The notes beneath the pieces were generated by a model. It was not told the DNA's origin and made no database searches. It was given only the letters and a program-made list of their open reading frames with translations. A stretch of 64,000 bases of DNA from Sandaracinobacteroides hominis (lineage in GTDB: Bacteria; Pseudomonadota; Alphaproteobacteria; Sphingomonadales; Sphingomonadaceae). Location of the stretch: positions 620,001 through 684,000 of the forward strand of contig NZ_JADCUC010000001.1 in the NCBI RefSeq assembly GCF_016464365.1, written 5' to 3'. Below are positions 29,321-38,728 of this stretch, in pieces (the first letter of the stretch is position 1; each line of letters starts with the position of its first letter). Position numbers and translations under genes: made by a program.

Positions 29321-30960
29321 GCCGCTTTTGCCCTCTCCTCTTCCTCCAGTTCCTTGCGGCTGAGCTTGCCGATCATGGTCTTGGGGAGGGTGTCGCGGAC
29401 TTCGACGGCGACGGCGCGTTCGTGCTTGCCGACATGGCCGTTCAGCCATTTGCAGAGGGTTTCGCCGGTTTCGGTTGCGCCTTCGTTCAGCGTCACGAAG
29501 GCCTTGGGTCGTTCGCCGAGATACGGGTCGGGGATGCCGATGACGATTGCCTCCTTCACCGCGGGGTTGGTGTAGAGGATGTCTTCCAACTGGCTGGGGA
29601 AGACCTTGAAGCCGCCGACGATGATCATGTCCTTCAGGCGATCGACGATGAAGAGATAGCCGTCTTCGTCGCGCTCGGCGACGTCGCCGGTGCGCAGGAA
29701 GCCGTCCTGGAAGACGCCTGTGTTGTCCCGCTTCCAGTAGCCGAGCATCATCTGGGGGCCTCGAAAGGCGAGCTCGCCCGAGGTGCCAGGGGCGGCCAGT
29801 CTTGTCGGGTCGTCCTTGTCCAGCAGTCGGATCTCGGTGCCCGGGACCGGTTGGCCGATGGAGCCTTTCTTGCCGCCCGTGCTGTAGGGGTTGGCGCTGA
29901 CCACGCCGGAGCTTTCGGTGAGGCCATAGCCTTCGACCAGTTCCGCATGCGACCTGGCGATGAACGCCTCTTTCAACGGCTCCGGCAGCGGTGCACCGCC
30001 TGAAATGCACATGCGGATGCTGGTGAGGTCGTGGCGGGCGATGTCCGGGCTGTCGAGCAGGGCGCGGTACATGGTGGGAACGCCGGGGAGCGCTGTGATC
30101 TTCGTGCGCTCGATGGCGGCAAGGGCCGCCTTCACCTCGAACTTCGGGAGCATGACCATCAGCCCGCCGCGCAGGATGGTGCGGTTCATGATGCAGGTGT
30201 GGGCGAAGATGTGGAACAGCGGGAGCGCCGCCAGAATGCGGTCCGGCGCATCCGGATCATCGTCTATGCTGTTCACCTGCTGGGCGTTTATCGACAGATT
30301 GGCATGGGTGAGCATGGCGCCCTTTGGCGCGCCGGTTGTGCCGCCGGTATATTGCAGCAACGCGACTTCGGAGGTGGGCGGCGCCTCCGCCGGGCGCGGC
30401 AGTTCGCCATGGGTGTAGAGGCTGGCGAAGGGGATGTGGCGCGCATCTGGCGTGAAGGGGGTGCGCTCCTTGCCCTTGAACAGGCGGTAGAGGATGGATT
30501 TCACCGGCGGCAGAACTTCCGCGACGCTGCCGATGAGGAGACCCTTCAGCCGACTGTTGGCCAGCACCTTCTCTATCGTGGGGAGAAGCGCGGTTGCATC
30601 CAGCGTCACCATGAAATCGGCTTCGCTGTCCTCCACCTGATGGCGCAGTTCCTCGGCGGTGTAGAGCGGCGAGAAGTTGGCGAGGCGGGCGCCGGTGAGC
30701 CAGGTGGCATAGGCGGCGATCACATAGTGCGGGCAGTTGGGCAGATAGAGACCGACGGTGCAGCCCGGGCCGATGCCAAGCGCACGCATGCCGGCTGCTG
30801 CCCTGCGGACGAGCGCCGCCGTTTCCGCGTAGCTTGTTACCTGCCCCATGAAGTCCATCAGCGGCGCGTCCGGCACGCGTTCGGCGGTGCGAAACAGCAG
30901 GTCTGGCATCCAGCAGGGCTGGAATATCGTGTCGAACGGTACCGGGTGATCGTAGGGCAT
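29317..30960 (-). CDS. fadD: Long-chain acyl-CoA synthetase
   Basis: This 547-residue enzyme activates fatty acids with ATP and CoA. The AMP-binding motif is LLQYTGGTTGAPKGAML, followed by VEGYGLTESSGV and RTGDVAERDEDGYLFIVDR with KDMIIVGGFKVFPSQLE. KTMIGKLSRKEL near the end carries the lysine that contacts acyl-adenylate. Membrane-associated, feeding beta-oxidation. It follows a yceI gene by 12 bp and is probably the last gene of that operon. Confidence 0.93.
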   Translation of the reverse strand: MPYDHPVPFDTIFQPCWMPDLLFRTAERVPDAPLMDFMGQVTSYAETAALVRRAAAGMRALGIGPGCTVGLYLPNCPHYVIAAYATWLTGARLANFSPLYTAEELRHQVEDSEADFMVTLDATALLPTIEKVLANSRLKGLLIGSVAEVLPPVKSILYRLFKGKERTPFTPDARHIPFASLYTHGELPRPAEAPPTSEVALLQYTGGTTGAPKGAMLTHANLSINAQQVNSIDDDPDAPDRILAALPLFHIFAHTCIMNRTILRGGLMVMLPKFEVKAALAAIERTKITALPGVPTMYRALLDSPDIARHDLTSIRMCISGGAPLPEPLKEAFIARSHAELVEGYGLTESSGVVSANPYSTGGKKGSIGQPVPGTEIRLLDKDDPTRLAAPGTSGELAFRGPQMMLGYWKRDNTGVFQDGFLRTGDVAERDEDGYLFIVDRLKDMIIVGGFKVFPSQLEDILYTNPAVKEAIVIGIPDPYLGERPKAFVTLNEGATETGETLCKWLNGHVGKHERAVAVEVRDTLPKTMIGKLSRKELEEEERAKAA

Positions 30961-30972
30961 CGGAAAGCGGAA

Positions 30973-31518
30973 CTACTTCTGGCGGGTGGCTGTGATCCGC
31001 ACCTTAACAGGAACCTTGAAGCCGACCCAAGTGCCGGACGCGTCGCTGTCGTTTCCGATCTTGAAGCTGCGGCGATCGAGCACGGCCTGGCCCTGCATGG
31101 TTGCCGTGTCGCCCTTGATGGCGAGCGTGAAGGGCAAGGCCACGGGAACCGCCAGCCCGCGCATGGTGAGCGTGCCCCTGGCGAGATACTGGCCGCGCTT
31201 TACCTGCGTGATCGAGCTGCTGGTGAAGCGGGCAGTGGGGCTCTTCTTCACATCGAACCAGTCTGCCGTGGGGAGGCTGGCATTCACCGTCTTGTCTGGC
31301 GTGGTGGCGGCGGCGAGGTCTATCACCGCATCGACCTTCGCCTCGGTCAGCTTCGCCGGATCGAAACGGATGCTGGCGCTGAACTTCGGGAAGCGGCCAT
31401 CGAGTGCCTGCCCGTTCCATTCCGGGGCGAATGAAAGGCTGGATTGCGCAGGGACCAGGTTCCACTGGCTGGCGGCCGCAGGCGTTGCCAGCAGCATAAG
31501 GGCGAGCGCACGGATCAT
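30973..31518 (-). CDS. YceI-family periplasmic protein (second copy)
   Basis: The 181-residue protein has a signal peptide (RALALMLLATPAAA) and the YceI lipocalin-like barrel with SASIRFDPAKL and YLARGTLTMRGLAVPV. YceI proteins bind isoprenoid or amphipathic ligands in the periplasm. It is more divergent than the upstream copy. Its start overlaps the end of the cytochrome b561 gene (ATGA). Confidence 0.9.
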   Translation of the reverse strand: MIRALALMLLATPAAASQWNLVPAQSSLSFAPEWNGQALDGRFPKFSASIRFDPAKLTEAKVDAVIDLAAATTPDKTVNASLPTADWFDVKKSPTARFTSSSITQVKRGQYLARGTLTMRGLAVPVALPFTLAIKGDTATMQGQAVLDRRSFKIGNDSDASGTWVGFKVPVKVRITATRQK

Positions 31519-32105
31519 CCCTGCCCCTTCCGGATCAGCGGCAGCATGCGGGCGAGCACATCGTCGCGATCCCAGAAATGATGCTTCAGAGCTGCGGCGA
31601 CATGGAGCACCACAAGCGCGGCTGCCGAGAAGGCGAGGATTTCATGCGCCTCGCTGGCGGCATCCGCGCCCTGCTTGCCGGGCGTGATCGGCAGGTGCGG
31701 CCATTCGAACAGGCCGAACCACATCGTCGGGAAGCCGAGCGGGCTGGCCGAGACCATCGCCCAGCCGGAGAGAGGGATCAGGATCATCAGGGCATAGAAG
31801 GTCCCGTGCGTTACCCTGGAAAGCAGCCGCTCGATGCGGGTCATGTGGGCCGGCAGCGGCGGCGGTGGCGAGACGAGGCGGACCGCAAGGCGCAGCAGGG
31901 TGAGGGTGAGCACGGTGAGGCCGATGCTCTTGTGCAGTTGCACCACTGTGAAGCCGAGCCGGCGTGTGCCGGCATCGGGCGAGTTGAACAGATCGTCGAG
32001 CAGCAGGCCGCCGAGGAAATTGCCAATGAGGAGGAGCGCGATCAGCCAGTGAAGGGTGATCGCGATCCGGCTGTAGCTGCTGCGCTGGACGTCCGTCTGG
32101 CTCAT
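31515..32105 (-). CDS. cybB: Cytochrome b561 family membrane protein
   Basis: This 196-residue inner-membrane protein has four helices and the histidine pairs of di-heme cytochrome b561: ITLHWLIALLLIGNF in the first helix, VVQLHKSIGLTVL, and two later histidines around AHEILAFSAAALVVLHVAAA. It probably passes electrons between quinol and a periplasmic acceptor or superoxide. It overlaps YceI genes on both sides by 4 bp, the well-known b561-YceI pairing. Confidence 0.92.
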   Translation of the reverse strand: MSQTDVQRSSYSRIAITLHWLIALLLIGNFLGGLLLDDLFNSPDAGTRRLGFTVVQLHKSIGLTVLTLTLLRLAVRLVSPPPPLPAHMTRIERLLSRVTHGTFYALMILIPLSGWAMVSASPLGFPTMWFGLFEWPHLPITPGKQGADAASEAHEILAFSAAALVVLHVAAALKHHFWDRDDVLARMLPLIRKGQG

Positions 32106-32722
32106 TTCTTGCGGAACTCGGCTTCGATCAGCAGCTTGATTTCATCGCCCAGCGGCCCCTGCAGCGCTGTCATCCCGAAATCGGAGCGCTTGAAGGTGCC
32201 AACGGCGGAGAAGCCGAGCACCGGCACCTTGAGCATCGGGTGCACCATTGCCCCGTTCAGCGTCACGTCGAGCGTGACCGGCTTGGTGACGCCGAGGAAG
32301 GTGAGATTGCCGGTGAGCTTGCCGGTCTTGGCGCCGGTGGCCTTGAGGCCGGTCGACTGGAAGGTGATGGTCGGATACTGGCCCGCCTGCAGGAACTTGT
32401 CGGCGATGACCTTGTCGAAATCCTCCTTCTCGGGGAAGGGGAAGTCGGTCTTTACCGACTTCGGATCGATGGTAACGGTGACGGACGATTTCGTCACGTC
32501 CTTGGGATCGAGGTTGATCGTTGCATCGATGCTGGTGAAGCGGGCGGTATAATCCGACAGGCCGAGGTGGCGGATCTTCCAGTTGAGGCTGACGTGGGTC
32601 TTGTCCACGACATATTCGCCGGCGGGCACGTCCAATGGAGCTGCCTGTGCAAGGACCGGGGTGGCAAAGGCGAACGCCGCTGCCGCCAGGATGATCGCCG
32701 AAGTTGTTCGAATTGCCCGCAT
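32102..32722 (-). CDS. YceI-family periplasmic protein (first copy)
   Basis: The 206-residue protein has a signal peptide (TTSAIILAAAAFAFATPVLAQ) and a full YceI barrel: GEYVVDKTHVSLNWKIRHLG, TITFQSTGLKATG, GNLTFLGVTKPVTLDVTLNG, and SDFGMTALQGPLGDEIKL. It starts the operon yceI-cybB-yceI-fadD. A short palindrome lies 16 bp before its ATG, suggesting a repressor site. Confidence 0.94.
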   Translation of the reverse strand: MRAIRTTSAIILAAAAFAFATPVLAQAAPLDVPAGEYVVDKTHVSLNWKIRHLGLSDYTARFTSIDATINLDPKDVTKSSVTVTIDPKSVKTDFPFPEKEDFDKVIADKFLQAGQYPTITFQSTGLKATGAKTGKLTGNLTFLGVTKPVTLDVTLNGAMVHPMLKVPVLGFSAVGTFKRSDFGMTALQGPLGDEIKLLIEAEFRKK

Positions 32723-32737
32723 TTGCCCGCTCCTTCG

Positions 32738-32751
32738 AGATTAACGAATCT
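32738..32751. promoter_or_regulatory. Short palindrome upstream of the yceI operon
   Basis: AGATT and AATCT flank AACG as perfect 5-bp arms, and TTGACA lies next to it on the minus strand. Position between promoter-like sequence and the yceI start would suit a repressor. The evidence is symmetry and place only. Confidence 0.3.
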
Positions 32752-32837
32752 GTCAAACGGACAATATGCGGCGCCCGCCCGCGCTACAAGCACGGACGGG
32801 CGACAAAAGCTCTGCAGGTGCGAAAGCGGGAAGAGGC

Positions 32838-33590
32838 TTACGCCGCCTTCTGCTCGGGCACCATCATGCCATAGAGGACGCGCATCTGCGACAGCGAGAA
32901 GAGGTGCGCGTAGACCAGCCCGAGCATGCCGTTCTGCACCATCTTGCGGGCCTGATCGCCGCGCAGGTTCTGCAGCTTCTGCTCGTCGATCATCTTGAAG
33001 CCGGCGAAGGTGGCGGGCTGCTCCATGCCGGGGTTCTGGATCTGGGCCTGACCGTCCATCAGCAGGTTGAGCTTGGTCAGCTCTTCCATGAAGCTCTTGG
33101 TGCGGGCGACGGCCTGTTCGAACTGTTCGCAGAAGGCGAGGATGTTCCTGGTGGTTTCGGTCGGCTGCTTTTCCGCGTCGAACATCTTGTTGTCGGAGTC
33201 GGCCGAGAGGATGCCGGACTTGTCGTCGAACACCAGGCTCAGCACCTGCGCGTCGGGCGTCAGGCGGGCCAGCATGAAGGGGTAGCGGCGGACATAGGCG
33301 GGGACATAGGCATCGCCCACCCAGTTGCCGTTGGCGTCCATGAACAGGTTTTCGCCTTCCTTCAGGCCAACCAGGGCGAGTGGCACGCCTTCGGCGCCAT
33401 CGGAAAACACGATCGGATAGTGGCGCTGGGCCATCACGAACTCGTCTACCGTGATGGGAATTGCGTGGGTGGCGCGGGCGAACTCGACGTTCTGGCGCTC
33501 GACGAGGCCATCGCTGGCGTGCAGATCCGAAGTGAGCGGGATCAGGTTCTGGTAGAAGAGCGGAAGTTGAACGGGGGGTTGGCTTGCCAT
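32838..33590 (-). CDS. SapC family protein
   Basis: This 250-residue protein matches the SapC family, named after a Campylobacter S-layer locus and common in Alphaproteobacteria. It begins MASQPPVQLPLFYQNLIPL and contains YPIVFSDG, GNWVGDAYVPAYVRRYPF and CEQFEQAVARTKSF. No signal peptide or membrane helix is seen, and the biochemical role is unknown. AGGGAACCC precedes the chosen ATG. It stands alone, 114 bp before the D-2-hydroxyacid dehydrogenase gene's end. Confidence 0.85.
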   Translation of the reverse strand: MASQPPVQLPLFYQNLIPLTSDLHASDGLVERQNVEFARATHAIPITVDEFVMAQRHYPIVFSDGAEGVPLALVGLKEGENLFMDANGNWVGDAYVPAYVRRYPFMLARLTPDAQVLSLVFDDKSGILSADSDNKMFDAEKQPTETTRNILAFCEQFEQAVARTKSFMEELTKLNLLMDGQAQIQNPGMEQPATFAGFKMIDEQKLQNLRGDQARKMVQNGMLGLVYAHLFSLSQMRVLYGMMVPEQKAA

Positions 33591-33704
33591 CTGGGTTCCC
33601 TGAAATCCTGGAAGTGCGCGGGCGGGCCAGCGCGTGGTAGACGGGGCGGCTCTAGCGCGAGCGGCAAGCCGGCGCAAGCAAGCGGCATCCCCGATGACGG
33701 GATA

Positions 33705-35099
33705 TCAGGCGAAGAGCTTGCCGGGGTTCATGATTCCGAGCGGATCGAGCGCCGACTTGATGGCGCGCATGGCCGCGAGCTTGCCGGGATTGCCCAGGCG
33801 CCCGAGTTCGGCTGCCTTCAACGTGCCGATTCCATGCTCGGCAGAGATGGAGCCGCGATAGCGCATGAGGAGATCGTGGAGGCTGATCCGCGCCGCCTCC
33901 CCTTCCGTCGCCAGCCAGCCTTCAGGTGCGTCGACCGGAACCCGGATGTTCCAGTGCAGATTGCCGTCGCCCAGATGGCCGAAGACAAACGGACGGGCGC
34001 CGGGGTATTTCTGCTGCAGCAGGGCCAGAGCTTCGGCGTGAAAGGCCGGGAGATCTGCGACGGCTATGGAAATATCGTTCTTGATTGTCTTGCCCTGGCG
34101 CTTTTCCGCTTCGGGGATGGTTTCGCGGATCGACCAGAAAGCTTCGCCCTGCGTTTCGGACTGGGCGATGGTTGCATCCTGCACCTCGCCCGCCTCGATG
34201 GCGGCGGCGAGCACGGATTCGAGGACGGAAGCCTTTGCGCCGAGTTCGATCAGGACGTGGTAATCGTGCGCGCCGGCAAGCGGAGGGCGGATGTTGGGGG
34301 CGTGATCGAAGGTCAGCTCCACCGCGGCGCCCGCCATCAGCTCGAAGCTTTCGACCACCTCGCCGGCGGCGGCGCGCAGACGCTTCAGCAGGGCGAGGGC
34401 CTCCTTTGGCGAGGCAAGGCCTGCCCAGCCGATGCTGCGGTGCGCGAGAGCAGGCGAGAGCTTCAGGGCGACGCGGGTGACGACGCCAAGCGTGCCTTCG
34501 GCGCCGATCAGCAGCTGCTTGATGTCATAGCCCGTGTTGTCCTTGCGGAGCGCGGTGAGCTGATCGAGGATGCTGCCGTCTGGCAGGACGGCCTCGAGAC
34601 CGAGGACGAGGCTGCGCATGTTGCCGTGGCGGAGCACCTGCACGCCGCCGGCATTTGTCGAGACGAGGCCGCCGACCGTGGCGCTGCCGCGGGCGCCGAG
34701 CGACAGCGGGAAGCGGCAGCCTGCGGCTTCGGCCGCGGTATGGACGTTGGCGAGGATCGCGCCCGCTTCGGCGACCATCGACAGGCCAGCCGGGTCTGCC
34801 GGCGAGATTGCGTCCATCCGCCGAAGCGACAGCACGGCGACAGGCCCCGACGGGTCCGGCTCCGGAACGCTGCCGCCGACGAGGCCGGTATTGCCGCCCT
34901 GCGGCACCAGCCCGACCCTGTTGGCAGCGGCCCAGCGGACGATTTCCACCACGTCCGACGTGTTGCGGGGCAGCAGCAGCATTTCTGCCCTGCCCTGCTT
35001 TGCCCCGCGCCAGTCGGTCAGGTGGGAAGCGAGATCCTCTGGCGCCGTGCGGACGATGTCCGCCGGAAGACCCGAGAGCCGCTTTTCGAGCGCGCCCAT
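33705..35099 (-). CDS. FAD-linked D-2-hydroxyacid dehydrogenase (GlcD/D2HGDH type)
   Basis: The 464-residue enzyme has an FAD-binding PCMH domain (PQGGNTGLVGGS, then GYDIKQLLIGAEGTLGVVTR) and a C-terminal oxidase domain (FVFGHLGDGNLHWNI, SAEHGIGTLK). These are hallmarks of D-lactate/D-2-hydroxyglutarate dehydrogenases, which oxidise a D-2-hydroxyacid and pass electrons to a flavoprotein. Which acid is used cannot be told. It starts at the TGATG overlap with phaR and so is cotranscribed with that regulator. Confidence 0.9.
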   Translation of the reverse strand: MGALEKRLSGLPADIVRTAPEDLASHLTDWRGAKQGRAEMLLLPRNTSDVVEIVRWAAANRVGLVPQGGNTGLVGGSVPEPDPSGPVAVLSLRRMDAISPADPAGLSMVAEAGAILANVHTAAEAAGCRFPLSLGARGSATVGGLVSTNAGGVQVLRHGNMRSLVLGLEAVLPDGSILDQLTALRKDNTGYDIKQLLIGAEGTLGVVTRVALKLSPALAHRSIGWAGLASPKEALALLKRLRAAAGEVVESFELMAGAAVELTFDHAPNIRPPLAGAHDYHVLIELGAKASVLESVLAAAIEAGEVQDATIAQSETQGEAFWSIRETIPEAEKRQGKTIKNDISIAVADLPAFHAEALALLQQKYPGARPFVFGHLGDGNLHWNIRVPVDAPEGWLATEGEAARISLHDLLMRYRGSISAEHGIGTLKAAELGRLGNPGKLAAMRAIKSALDPLGIMNPGKLFA

Positions 35100-35692
35100 C
35101 AGTTGGCCAGCTTGTCGATCTTTGCCTGGAGGGCCTGAAGTTCCGCCTTGAGGGCCTTCACGTCGTCGCCGCCTTCGGGCCGGGTTTCTTGCTTCAGATC
35201 TGGCTGCGGGATTCCGGTGCCCCACATGTCGGCGGCGGCCTTCATCATCGCCATGTTCTGGCGGGCAAGCGCTTCGAACGGATTCGAGCCGCCGGCCATC
35301 ATCCCCATCATCGTGCTGCGCACCTGTTCCTGGTTGCGGCGGAAAGCCTCCATCGAGGCTTCGAGATAATGCGGCACCATCGCCTGCATCTGGTCGCCGT
35401 ACATGGAGATCAGCTGGCGCAGGAAGCTGACCGGCAGCAGCGTGGTGCCGCGGTTCTCTTCCTCGACGATGATCTGGGTGAGCACGCTGTGGGTGATATC
35501 GTCACCCGACTTGGCATCCACCACCTTGAACTCGCGGCCGGCGCGGGTCATCACCGAGAGATGGTCCAGCGTGATGTAGCTGCTGCTCTCGGTGTCGTAG
35601 AGGCGGCGATTCGCGTATTTCTTGATGATGACCGGGGCGGCTTCGCCTCCGGCCTGCTGCGTCCCCTGTTGTGGTTGTTGCTTGCTTGGCAT
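35099..35692 (-). CDS. phaR: Polyhydroxyalkanoate synthesis repressor
   Basis: The 197-residue protein has the PhaR DNA-binding core KKYANRRLYDTESSSYITL (residues 24-42) and a second domain to about 110. A C-terminal coiled coil (about 170-197) may mediate assembly. PhaR binds granule surfaces and represses phasin and PHA genes when no polymer is present. It is divergent from a PHA-synthase-like gene, with two identical TGCTGCGCA sites between. It overlaps the D-2-hydroxyacid dehydrogenase gene by 1 bp. Confidence 0.95.
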   Translation of the reverse strand: MPSKQQPQQGTQQAGGEAAPVIIKKYANRRLYDTESSSYITLDHLSVMTRAGREFKVVDAKSGDDITHSVLTQIIVEEENRGTTLLPVSFLRQLISMYGDQMQAMVPHYLEASMEAFRRNQEQVRSTMMGMMAGGSNPFEALARQNMAMMKAAADMWGTGIPQPDLKQETRPEGGDDVKALKAELQALQAKIDKLAN

Positions 35693-35728
35693 CTAGATCC
35701 GTTCCGGACTGGAGTGCTGGAAAGACTT

Positions 35729-35737
35729 TGCTGCGCA
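35729..35737. promoter_or_regulatory. Candidate PhaR site 1 (TGCTGCGCA)
   Basis: TGC-N3-GCA lies 37 bp upstream of the phaR start. It is identical to a second site 47 bp away. TGC-spaced-GCA sequences are the known type of PhaR target in other Alphaproteobacteria. Confidence 0.5.
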
Positions 35738-35775
35738 TGGCTTAGCATGTGCAACATTGTGCCGCAAATCTCTGG

Positions 35776-35784
35776 TGCTGCGCA
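35776..35784. promoter_or_regulatory. Candidate PhaR site 2 (TGCTGCGCA)
   Basis: This copy lies 2 bp before the ATG of the PHA-synthase-like gene, where a bound repressor would block its transcript or translation start. Same sequence as site 1. Confidence 0.5.
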
Positions 35785-35786
35785 GC

Positions 35787-36881
35787 ATGGCTGATCGTCG
35801 CGCAAAGGGTCGGGGTCCGCATCCGCTGCCCCTGTTCCTGTCGCTCGCAACGCGGGTGGCGGGGAATGAGCCGGATCGGCTGCAGGCGTTTCTGGAGGGG
35901 TTGAAGCGCTATCAGACGGCGCCTCCGGCCATGCCGATGCCGGCGCTGGACGAGATTGGGCGAATTGGGGGCGTGCGGCTGCTGCGGGTGGGGGGCGCGG
36001 GCAAGCCGCTGGTGATCGTGCCTTCGCTGATCAATGCGCCGGCGGTTCTGGATCTGGCGCCCGGCCGGTCGCTGGTGCGGTTCCTGGCCGGGCAAGGGCA
36101 TGCGGTTTTCCTGCTGGACTGGGGGCCGATGGCGGCGAGCGAGCGTCGGCTCGGGCTTGCGGGGCTGGTGTCGGCGCGGCTGCTGCCGCTGCTGAGGCGA
36201 TTCGATGCGCCGGTTCGACTGATGGGCTATTGTCTTGGCGGCACGCTGGCGATTGCCGCCGGGCAACTGCTGGGAGAGAGGCTGGAGCGGTTGGCGCTGC
36301 TGGCTGCCCCCTGGCACTATGGCGGCTTTGGCGAGGACGCGCGGGAGCGGGCGCAGGAAATCTGGAGGGCGATCGAGCCGGTGGGCCAATCGCTGGGCGC
36401 CGTCCCGGTCTCTTTGCTGAATCCGATGTTCTGGGCGCTGGACGAGGAAGCCGTTGTCCGCAAGTTCGAGGCGCTGTCGCGCCGGCCCGAGGGTGACCCG
36501 CATCTGGGCTGGTTCGCCTCTGTGGAGGATTGGGCGAACAGTGGCGCACCGCTGACCATGCCGGCGGCCAGAGACTTGTTCGTGAAGGCATTCGGCAGGG
36601 ATCTGATGGGGGCTGGACGCTGGGTGGTCAGAGGCGAGCGGATTTCGCCCGACGCGATCCGGGCGCCGGTGCTGGATATCGGTGCGCTGCGGGACCGCAT
36701 TGTACCGCCCGAAGCCCGCATCCGGACCGCGGGCACGGACCGGCGGGATGTCGATTCCGGGCATGTCGGGATGGTGGTTGGAAACGGCGCACAGGCAAGC
36801 CTGTGGGAGCCGCTTTCCCTGTGGTTGCACGGCTTTCAAACTGACACCGCCGGGCGTAGAGGGGCGGCGAAGCGAGCTTGA
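35787..36881 (+). CDS. Class III-like PHA synthase / PhaC-like alpha-beta hydrolase
   Basis: This 364-residue protein has the PhaC lipase-like box GYCLGG, with Cys149 as nucleophile, plus Asp303 in ALRDRIVPP and His326 in [15 protein letters not shown] matches PhaC. The size and the positions of the triad are close to class III PHA synthases (about 355-390 residues), not to class I (about 590). Class III enzymes need a PhaE partner, and none is adjacent. It is followed by a thiolase gene and divergent from phaR, which supports a role in PHA. It could also be a PHA-related hydrolase. Confidence 0.75.
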   Translation: MADRRAKGRGPHPLPLFLSLATRVAGNEPDRLQAFLEGLKRYQTAPPAMPMPALDEIGRIGGVRLLRVGGAGKPLVIVPSLINAPAVLDLAPGRSLVRFLAGQGHAVFLLDWGPMAASERRLGLAGLVSARLLPLLRRFDAPVRLMGYCLGGTLAIAAGQLLGERLERLALLAAPWHYGGFGEDARERAQEIWRAIEPVGQSLGAVPVSLLNPMFWALDEEAVVRKFEALSRRPEGDPHLGWFASVEDWANSGAPLTMPAARDLFVKAFGRDLMGAGRWVVRGERISPDAIRAPVLDIGALRDRIVPPEARIRTAGTDRRDVDSGHVGMVVGNGAQASLWEPLSLWLHGFQTDTAGRRGAAKRA

Positions 36882-36891
36882 AGGAACAGCC

Positions 36892-38064
36892 ATGACCGAT
36901 GTTGTGATCGCATCTGCCCGTCGTACCCCCGTTGGAAGCTTTCTGGGCAGTTTTGCGGGGACGCCCGCGCATGAACTGGGGCGCGTGGCGCTGCTGGCGG
37001 CGATGGCGGATGCAGGCGTGGAGGGCAGCGATGTCGATGAAGTGATCCTGGGGCAGGTATTGACTGCGGGACAGGGGCAGAACCCGGCGCGGCAGGCTGC
37101 GATTGCGGCGGGGATAGCGCAGGATGCACCGGCCTGGGGCGTGAACCAGGTTTGCGGTTCGGGTTTGCGGGCGGTGGCGCTGGCGGCACAGGCGATCCGC
37201 AACGGCGATGCCTCGGTGATGCTGGCTGGAGGTCAGGAAAACATGTCGCTTTCGATGCATGCGCAGGCTTTGCGCGCCGGGCAGAAGATGGGGGCGCTGG
37301 AACTGGTCGACACCATGATCAAGGACGGCCTGTGGGATGCCTTCAACGGCTATCACATGGGTGTCACGGCAGAAAATGTCGCCGAGCGTTACCAGATCGG
37401 GCGCGAAGCGCAGGATGCGTTTGCCGTCGGTTCCCAGAACAAGGCCGAAGAAGCGAAGAAGGCGGGGCGATTCGTCGACGAAATCGCGCCGGTGACGCTG
37501 AAGACCCGCAAGGGCGATGTGGTGGTCGATACCGACGAATATATCCGGGACGGTGCGACGGTGGAGGCGATGTCCGGGCTGAAGCCCGCCTTCAAGAAGG
37601 ACGGCACGGTGACGGCCGCCAATGCGTCCGGGCTGAACGATGGCGCTGCGGCGCTGGTGCTGATGTCGGCCGGGGAAGCCGCCCGGCGGGGCGCGACGGT
37701 GCTGGCGCATGTGAAGAGCTGGGCCTCTGTAGGGGTGGACCCGGCGGTTATGGGGATCGGGCCTGTTCCGGCGTCGAAGAAGGCCCTGGAAAAGGCCGGA
37801 TGGTCTGTGGGCGATCTGGACCTGGTGGAAGCGAACGAGGCCTTTGCGGCACAGGCGCTGGCCGTGGGGCAGGAGCTGGGGCTGGATCCGGCCAGGCTGA
37901 ACGTGAATGGCGGCGCTATCGCCATCGGCCATCCGATCGGCGCTTCGGGCGCGCGGGTGCTGGTGACGTTGCTGCACGAAATGCGGCGCCGCGATGCGCG
38001 CAAGGGCCTGGCGACGCTGTGCATCGGCGGCGGAATGGGCATTGCCCTTACCGTTGAGCGTTGA
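36892..38064 (+). CDS. phaA: Acetyl-CoA C-acetyltransferase (thiolase)
   Basis: The 390-residue thiolase joins two acetyl-CoA to acetoacetyl-CoA, the first step of PHA synthesis. The acylated Cys is in [13 protein letters not shown], the base His in [17 protein letters not shown], and the second Cys in [14 protein letters not shown] precedes the ATG. The biosynthetic (PhaA) assignment rests on length and on the phaR/phaC-like neighbours; no reductase phaB is seen here. Confidence 0.9.
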   Translation: MTDVVIASARRTPVGSFLGSFAGTPAHELGRVALLAAMADAGVEGSDVDEVILGQVLTAGQGQNPARQAAIAAGIAQDAPAWGVNQVCGSGLRAVALAAQAIRNGDASVMLAGGQENMSLSMHAQALRAGQKMGALELVDTMIKDGLWDAFNGYHMGVTAENVAERYQIGREAQDAFAVGSQNKAEEAKKAGRFVDEIAPVTLKTRKGDVVVDTDEYIRDGATVEAMSGLKPAFKKDGTVTAANASGLNDGAAALVLMSAGEAARRGATVLAHVKSWASVGVDPAVMGIGPVPASKKALEKAGWSVGDLDLVEANEAFAAQALAVGQELGLDPARLNVNGGAIAIGHPIGASGARVLVTLLHEMRRRDARKGLATLCIGGGMGIALTVER

Positions 38065-38690
38065 TGCGTAGTCAGATGGCTTCCGGGGAGGCAGTGGCGG
38101 ACGGCGCGGTGGATGTTGCCGAAGCGCGCACGATGCGGCCGCAGCGCCCCGGAGAGGGCGAGACGATCCTGTGGCAGGGGCGGCCGGCGATGCTGGTGCG
38201 CAAACTGTGGGAGCTGGTCGGGTTCCTGCTGCTGCTTGGGCTGTTGAGCTGGCTGGCGCTGGCTCTGATCGAACCGCATTTCGCGGGGTCTTCCTTTGCC
38301 GGTTCTCCCAATGCATCCGCCCTGCCGCTGGTGCTGGCGATGGTGGCGGGGATGGTGCTGATCATTGCCCTTCCCGTCTGGCTCAGGTCCAACGGCCGCG
38401 CGCGGGCGCGATATATGCTGACCAATCGTCGCGCGCTGGTGTGGATCGGCGACAGGATCGCCGGCGAAGCGCTGCTGTTCGGTGCTGAAATGCAGGCCGA
38501 TGCCACCGAGGTTCGCTTCGAGACCCCCGGGCTTTGGCTCAGCTGGCGGCTGAAGGACGAAGGCGCGGACATGCTCCGCTTTGAGCAGATCGGCGAGGCG
38601 CTGGCGGTGGCGGCGCTTGCCGAGGAGCATGGCGCGCGCTGGGTGAACCGGCCCGCCGAGGATCAGGATGACGCGAACGCCCCTGCCTGA
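38064..38690 (+). CDS. Membrane protein of unknown function (PH-like domain)
   Basis: This 208-residue protein has two membrane helices (about 50-70 and 85-108). They are followed by a cytosolic region with RARARYMLTNRRALVWIG, which resembles the bacterial PH domain (DUF304 type). ILWQGRPAMLVR before the helices also fits that family. No enzyme motif is seen. The start overlaps the thiolase stop (TGATG), so the two are cotranscribed, but no link to PHA is known. Confidence 0.7.
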   Translation: MRSQMASGEAVADGAVDVAEARTMRPQRPGEGETILWQGRPAMLVRKLWELVGFLLLLGLLSWLALALIEPHFAGSSFAGSPNASALPLVLAMVAGMVLIIALPVWLRSNGRARARYMLTNRRALVWIGDRIAGEALLFGAEMQADATEVRFETPGLWLSWRLKDEGADMLRFEQIGEALAVAALAEEHGARWVNRPAEDQDDANAPA

Positions 38691-38728
38691 GGCCGGCGCA
38701 CGGGGCTTTCAATTTGGCCATGGCGTTG

